From NCBI RefSeq assembly GCF_963677305.1, contig NZ_OY781925.1:1837501-1901500 (forward strand): DNA of 64,000 nucleotides. The letters run 5' to 3'. The notes beneath the pieces are model-generated. The model searched no databases, had not been told where the DNA came from, and saw nothing but the letters and a program-made list of their open reading frames with translations. Shown here piece after piece: positions 62,651-64,000 of this stretch (positions are counted from its first letter, which is position 1; each line of letters begins with the position of its first letter). Source of the DNA: an uncultured Holophaga sp. Its GTDB lineage: Bacteria; Acidobacteriota; Holophagae; Holophagales; Holophagaceae. A program made the position numbers and the translations under genes.

Positions 62651-62690
62651 AGGGTCCCGGAGGGGTGCACCTTGCCCCTGCCGGGACCCT
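62651..62690 (+). terminator. Hairpin after the hydrogenase operon
   Basis: AGGGTCCCGG pairs with CCGGGACCCT, enclosing a smaller AGGGG/CCCCT pairing. No T-run follows, so termination is likely but not certain. The remaining sequence to 62839 holds no gene I accept. Confidence 0.55.
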
Positions 62691-62839
62691 TGGCGTTGGG
62701 TGGACCTGGCGGCTGACCGGGCCGATGATGCCTGGGAAACGTGGCATCCGGCACGGGATAGCCCGGGACAAAAGTGTCACGGACAGGTATCCTGGATGTT
62801 TATACCGGGGCTTGTCCCGGGGGCTCTTGTGGAGGAACC

Positions 62840-64000
62840 ATGTGCGGCATCCTGACCATTCTGAACATCGACCCCGCACGGTCCAATCCCAATGAGCTCC
62901 GCAAGGTGGCCCTGGCCATGGGCCGGAAGATCCGGCATCGCGGTCCCGATTGGAGCGGCATCTGGGCCTGTGATCGGGCGATCCTGGTGCACGAGCGGCT
63001 CTCCATCGTCGACGTGGAGCACGGCGCCCAGCCCCTGCTGGACACCTGCAATGGCAATGTCCTGGCGGTGAACGGCGAGATCTACAACCACAAGGACCTT
63101 CGGGCTCAGTTGCAGGAATCCCACGACTTCCAGACCAACTCCGACTGTGAGCCCATCCTCTACCTCTACGATGAGTTCAAGCCCAAGGACTTCCTGAACC
63201 GGATGAACGGCATCTTCGCCTTCGTTCTATACGACCCCAAGCGCGACACCTTCCTCATCGCCCGCGACCCCATCGGGGTGATCCCCCTCTATGTGGGCTG
63301 GGACCGCCTGGAGAACATGTACGTCTCCTCGGAGATGAAGGCCCTGGTGGGCCACTGTGAGCGCATCCAGGAGTTCCCCGCCGGACACTACTTCCTGGGT
63401 CACGAGGCCGACAAGGGCTTCCAGAGCTATTACGAGCCCAAGTGGGCCGAGCCTGGCTTCTACCCCAGCACCCCCTACGATCCTGCGGTGCTCCAGGAGG
63501 CCCTGGAGGCCGCCGTCAAGCGCCAGCTCATGTGCGATGTGCCCTACGGCCTCCTCATCTCCGGTGGCGTGGACAGCAGTGTCATCGCGGCCATCGCCGC
63601 CAAGTACAGCCAGGGGCGGGTGGAGGAGGATGGTCAGAGCCCCTCTTGGTGGCCCCGCATGCACAGCTTCGCCGTGGGCCTCAAGGGCGCTCCGGACTTC
63701 GCTCCCGCCCGCAAGGTGGCTGAGTACATCGGCTCCGTGCACCACGAGATCACCTTCACGGTGCAGGAGGGCCTGGATGCCCTCTCCGATGTCATCTACC
63801 ACCTGGAGACCTTCGATATCACCACCGTGCGGGCCTCCACGCCCATGTATCTCCTGATGCGGAAGATCCACTCCTTCGGCATCAAGATGGTGCTCTCCGG
63901 TGAGGGCGCCGACGAGATCTTCGGCGGCTACCTCTACTTCCACAAGGCCCCCGATGGCCGGGAACTGCACGACGAGACCGTGCGCAAACTGAAGAAACTG
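62840..64000 (+). CDS. asnB: Asparagine synthetase B (glutamine-hydrolysing), 5' part
   Basis: The first 387 codons are present and the gene runs off the window. The start ATG 62840 is preceded by GGAGGAA. Cys2 (MCGIL) is the glutaminase nucleophile; RHRGPDWSG, HERLSIVDVEHGAQPL and NGEIYNH follow in the class II amidotransferase domain. The synthetase domain has the PP-loop LISGGVDSSVIAAIAAK and SGEGADEIFGGYLYF. It makes asparagine from aspartate, glutamine and ATP. Confidence 0.95.
   Translation, partial: MCGILTILNIDPARSNPNELRKVALAMGRKIRHRGPDWSGIWACDRAILVHERLSIVDVEHGAQPLLDTCNGNVLAVNGEIYNHKDLRAQLQESHDFQTNSDCEPILYLYDEFKPKDFLNRMNGIFAFVLYDPKRDTFLIARDPIGVIPLYVGWDRLENMYVSSEMKALVGHCERIQEFPAGHYFLGHEADKGFQSYYEPKWAEPGFYPSTPYDPAVLQEALEAAVKRQLMCDVPYGLLISGGVDSSVIAAIAAKYSQGRVEEDGQSPSWWPRMHSFAVGLKGAPDFAPARKVAEYIGSVHHEITFTVQEGLDALSDVIYHLETFDITTVRASTPMYLLMRKIHSFGIKMVLSGEGADEIFGGYLYFHKAPDGRELHDETVRKLKKL

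Overview
The window looks like the chromosome of a strictly anaerobic, one-carbon-metabolising, high-GC bacterium. It has corrinoid methyltransferase sets, the folate enzymes of the methyl branch of the Wood-Ljungdahl pathway, a formate dehydrogenase operon and an electron-bifurcating-type [FeFe] hydrogenase operon. This suits a homoacetogenic, methoxyaromatic-demethylating member of the Acidobacteriota (Holophaga/Geothrix relatives). The assignment is inference from gene content; no 16S rRNA is present.

Layout. 1-1.4 kb: 3' part of a 23S rRNA gene, 5S rRNA and terminator. 1.4-5.6 kb (minus): aspS, a SprT-like protease gene, and a corrinoid protein with a UroD-fold methyltransferase. 5.7-16.7 kb: a one-carbon island with two more UroD-fold methyltransferases, a corrinoid protein, a decayed corrinoid-protein copy, two nearly identical tandem NCS2 permeases, an orphan substrate-binding lipoprotein, and three paralogous TetR regulators sharing an unusual tail. 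16.7-31 kb: mostly housekeeping genes (PPi-type phosphofructokinase, ACT-domain regulator, LysR, etfBA, queG, speA, a DASS-like transporter, UPF0126 channel, hydrolase, lipoprotein, cyclophilin, TPR protein). 31-35.5 kb: folD, fhs and a fused metF. 35.5-44.3 kb: murG, an OFA-type transporter, then the formate dehydrogenase operon (NuoE-like, NuoF-like, FdhA) and fdhD. 44.3-46.6 kb: an S41 protein lacking its catalytic residues, then a YibQ-type deacetylase.

46.7-56.1 kb (minus) is the accessory region. It holds VgrG, a VasX-N-terminus-like protein and an array of four DUF6708-type membrane-protein paralogs in different states of decay. An ISL3 element with a perfect 8-bp target duplication and an IS3-family element interrupt it. 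The best reading is an orphan type VI secretion effector/immunity cassette undergoing duplication and decay.

56.2-62.6 kb: a GAF-PAS-AAA+-Fis sigma-54 activator sits divergently from hydBAC, with a good -24/-12 promoter between them. The window ends inside an asparagine synthetase gene.

Metabolically, FDH would make formate from CO2 or oxidise it. Fhs, FolD and MetF interconvert formyl- to methyl-tetrahydrofolate. The corrinoid methyltransferases would feed methyl groups from methylated substrates, and HydABC would couple NAD(H), ferredoxin and H2.
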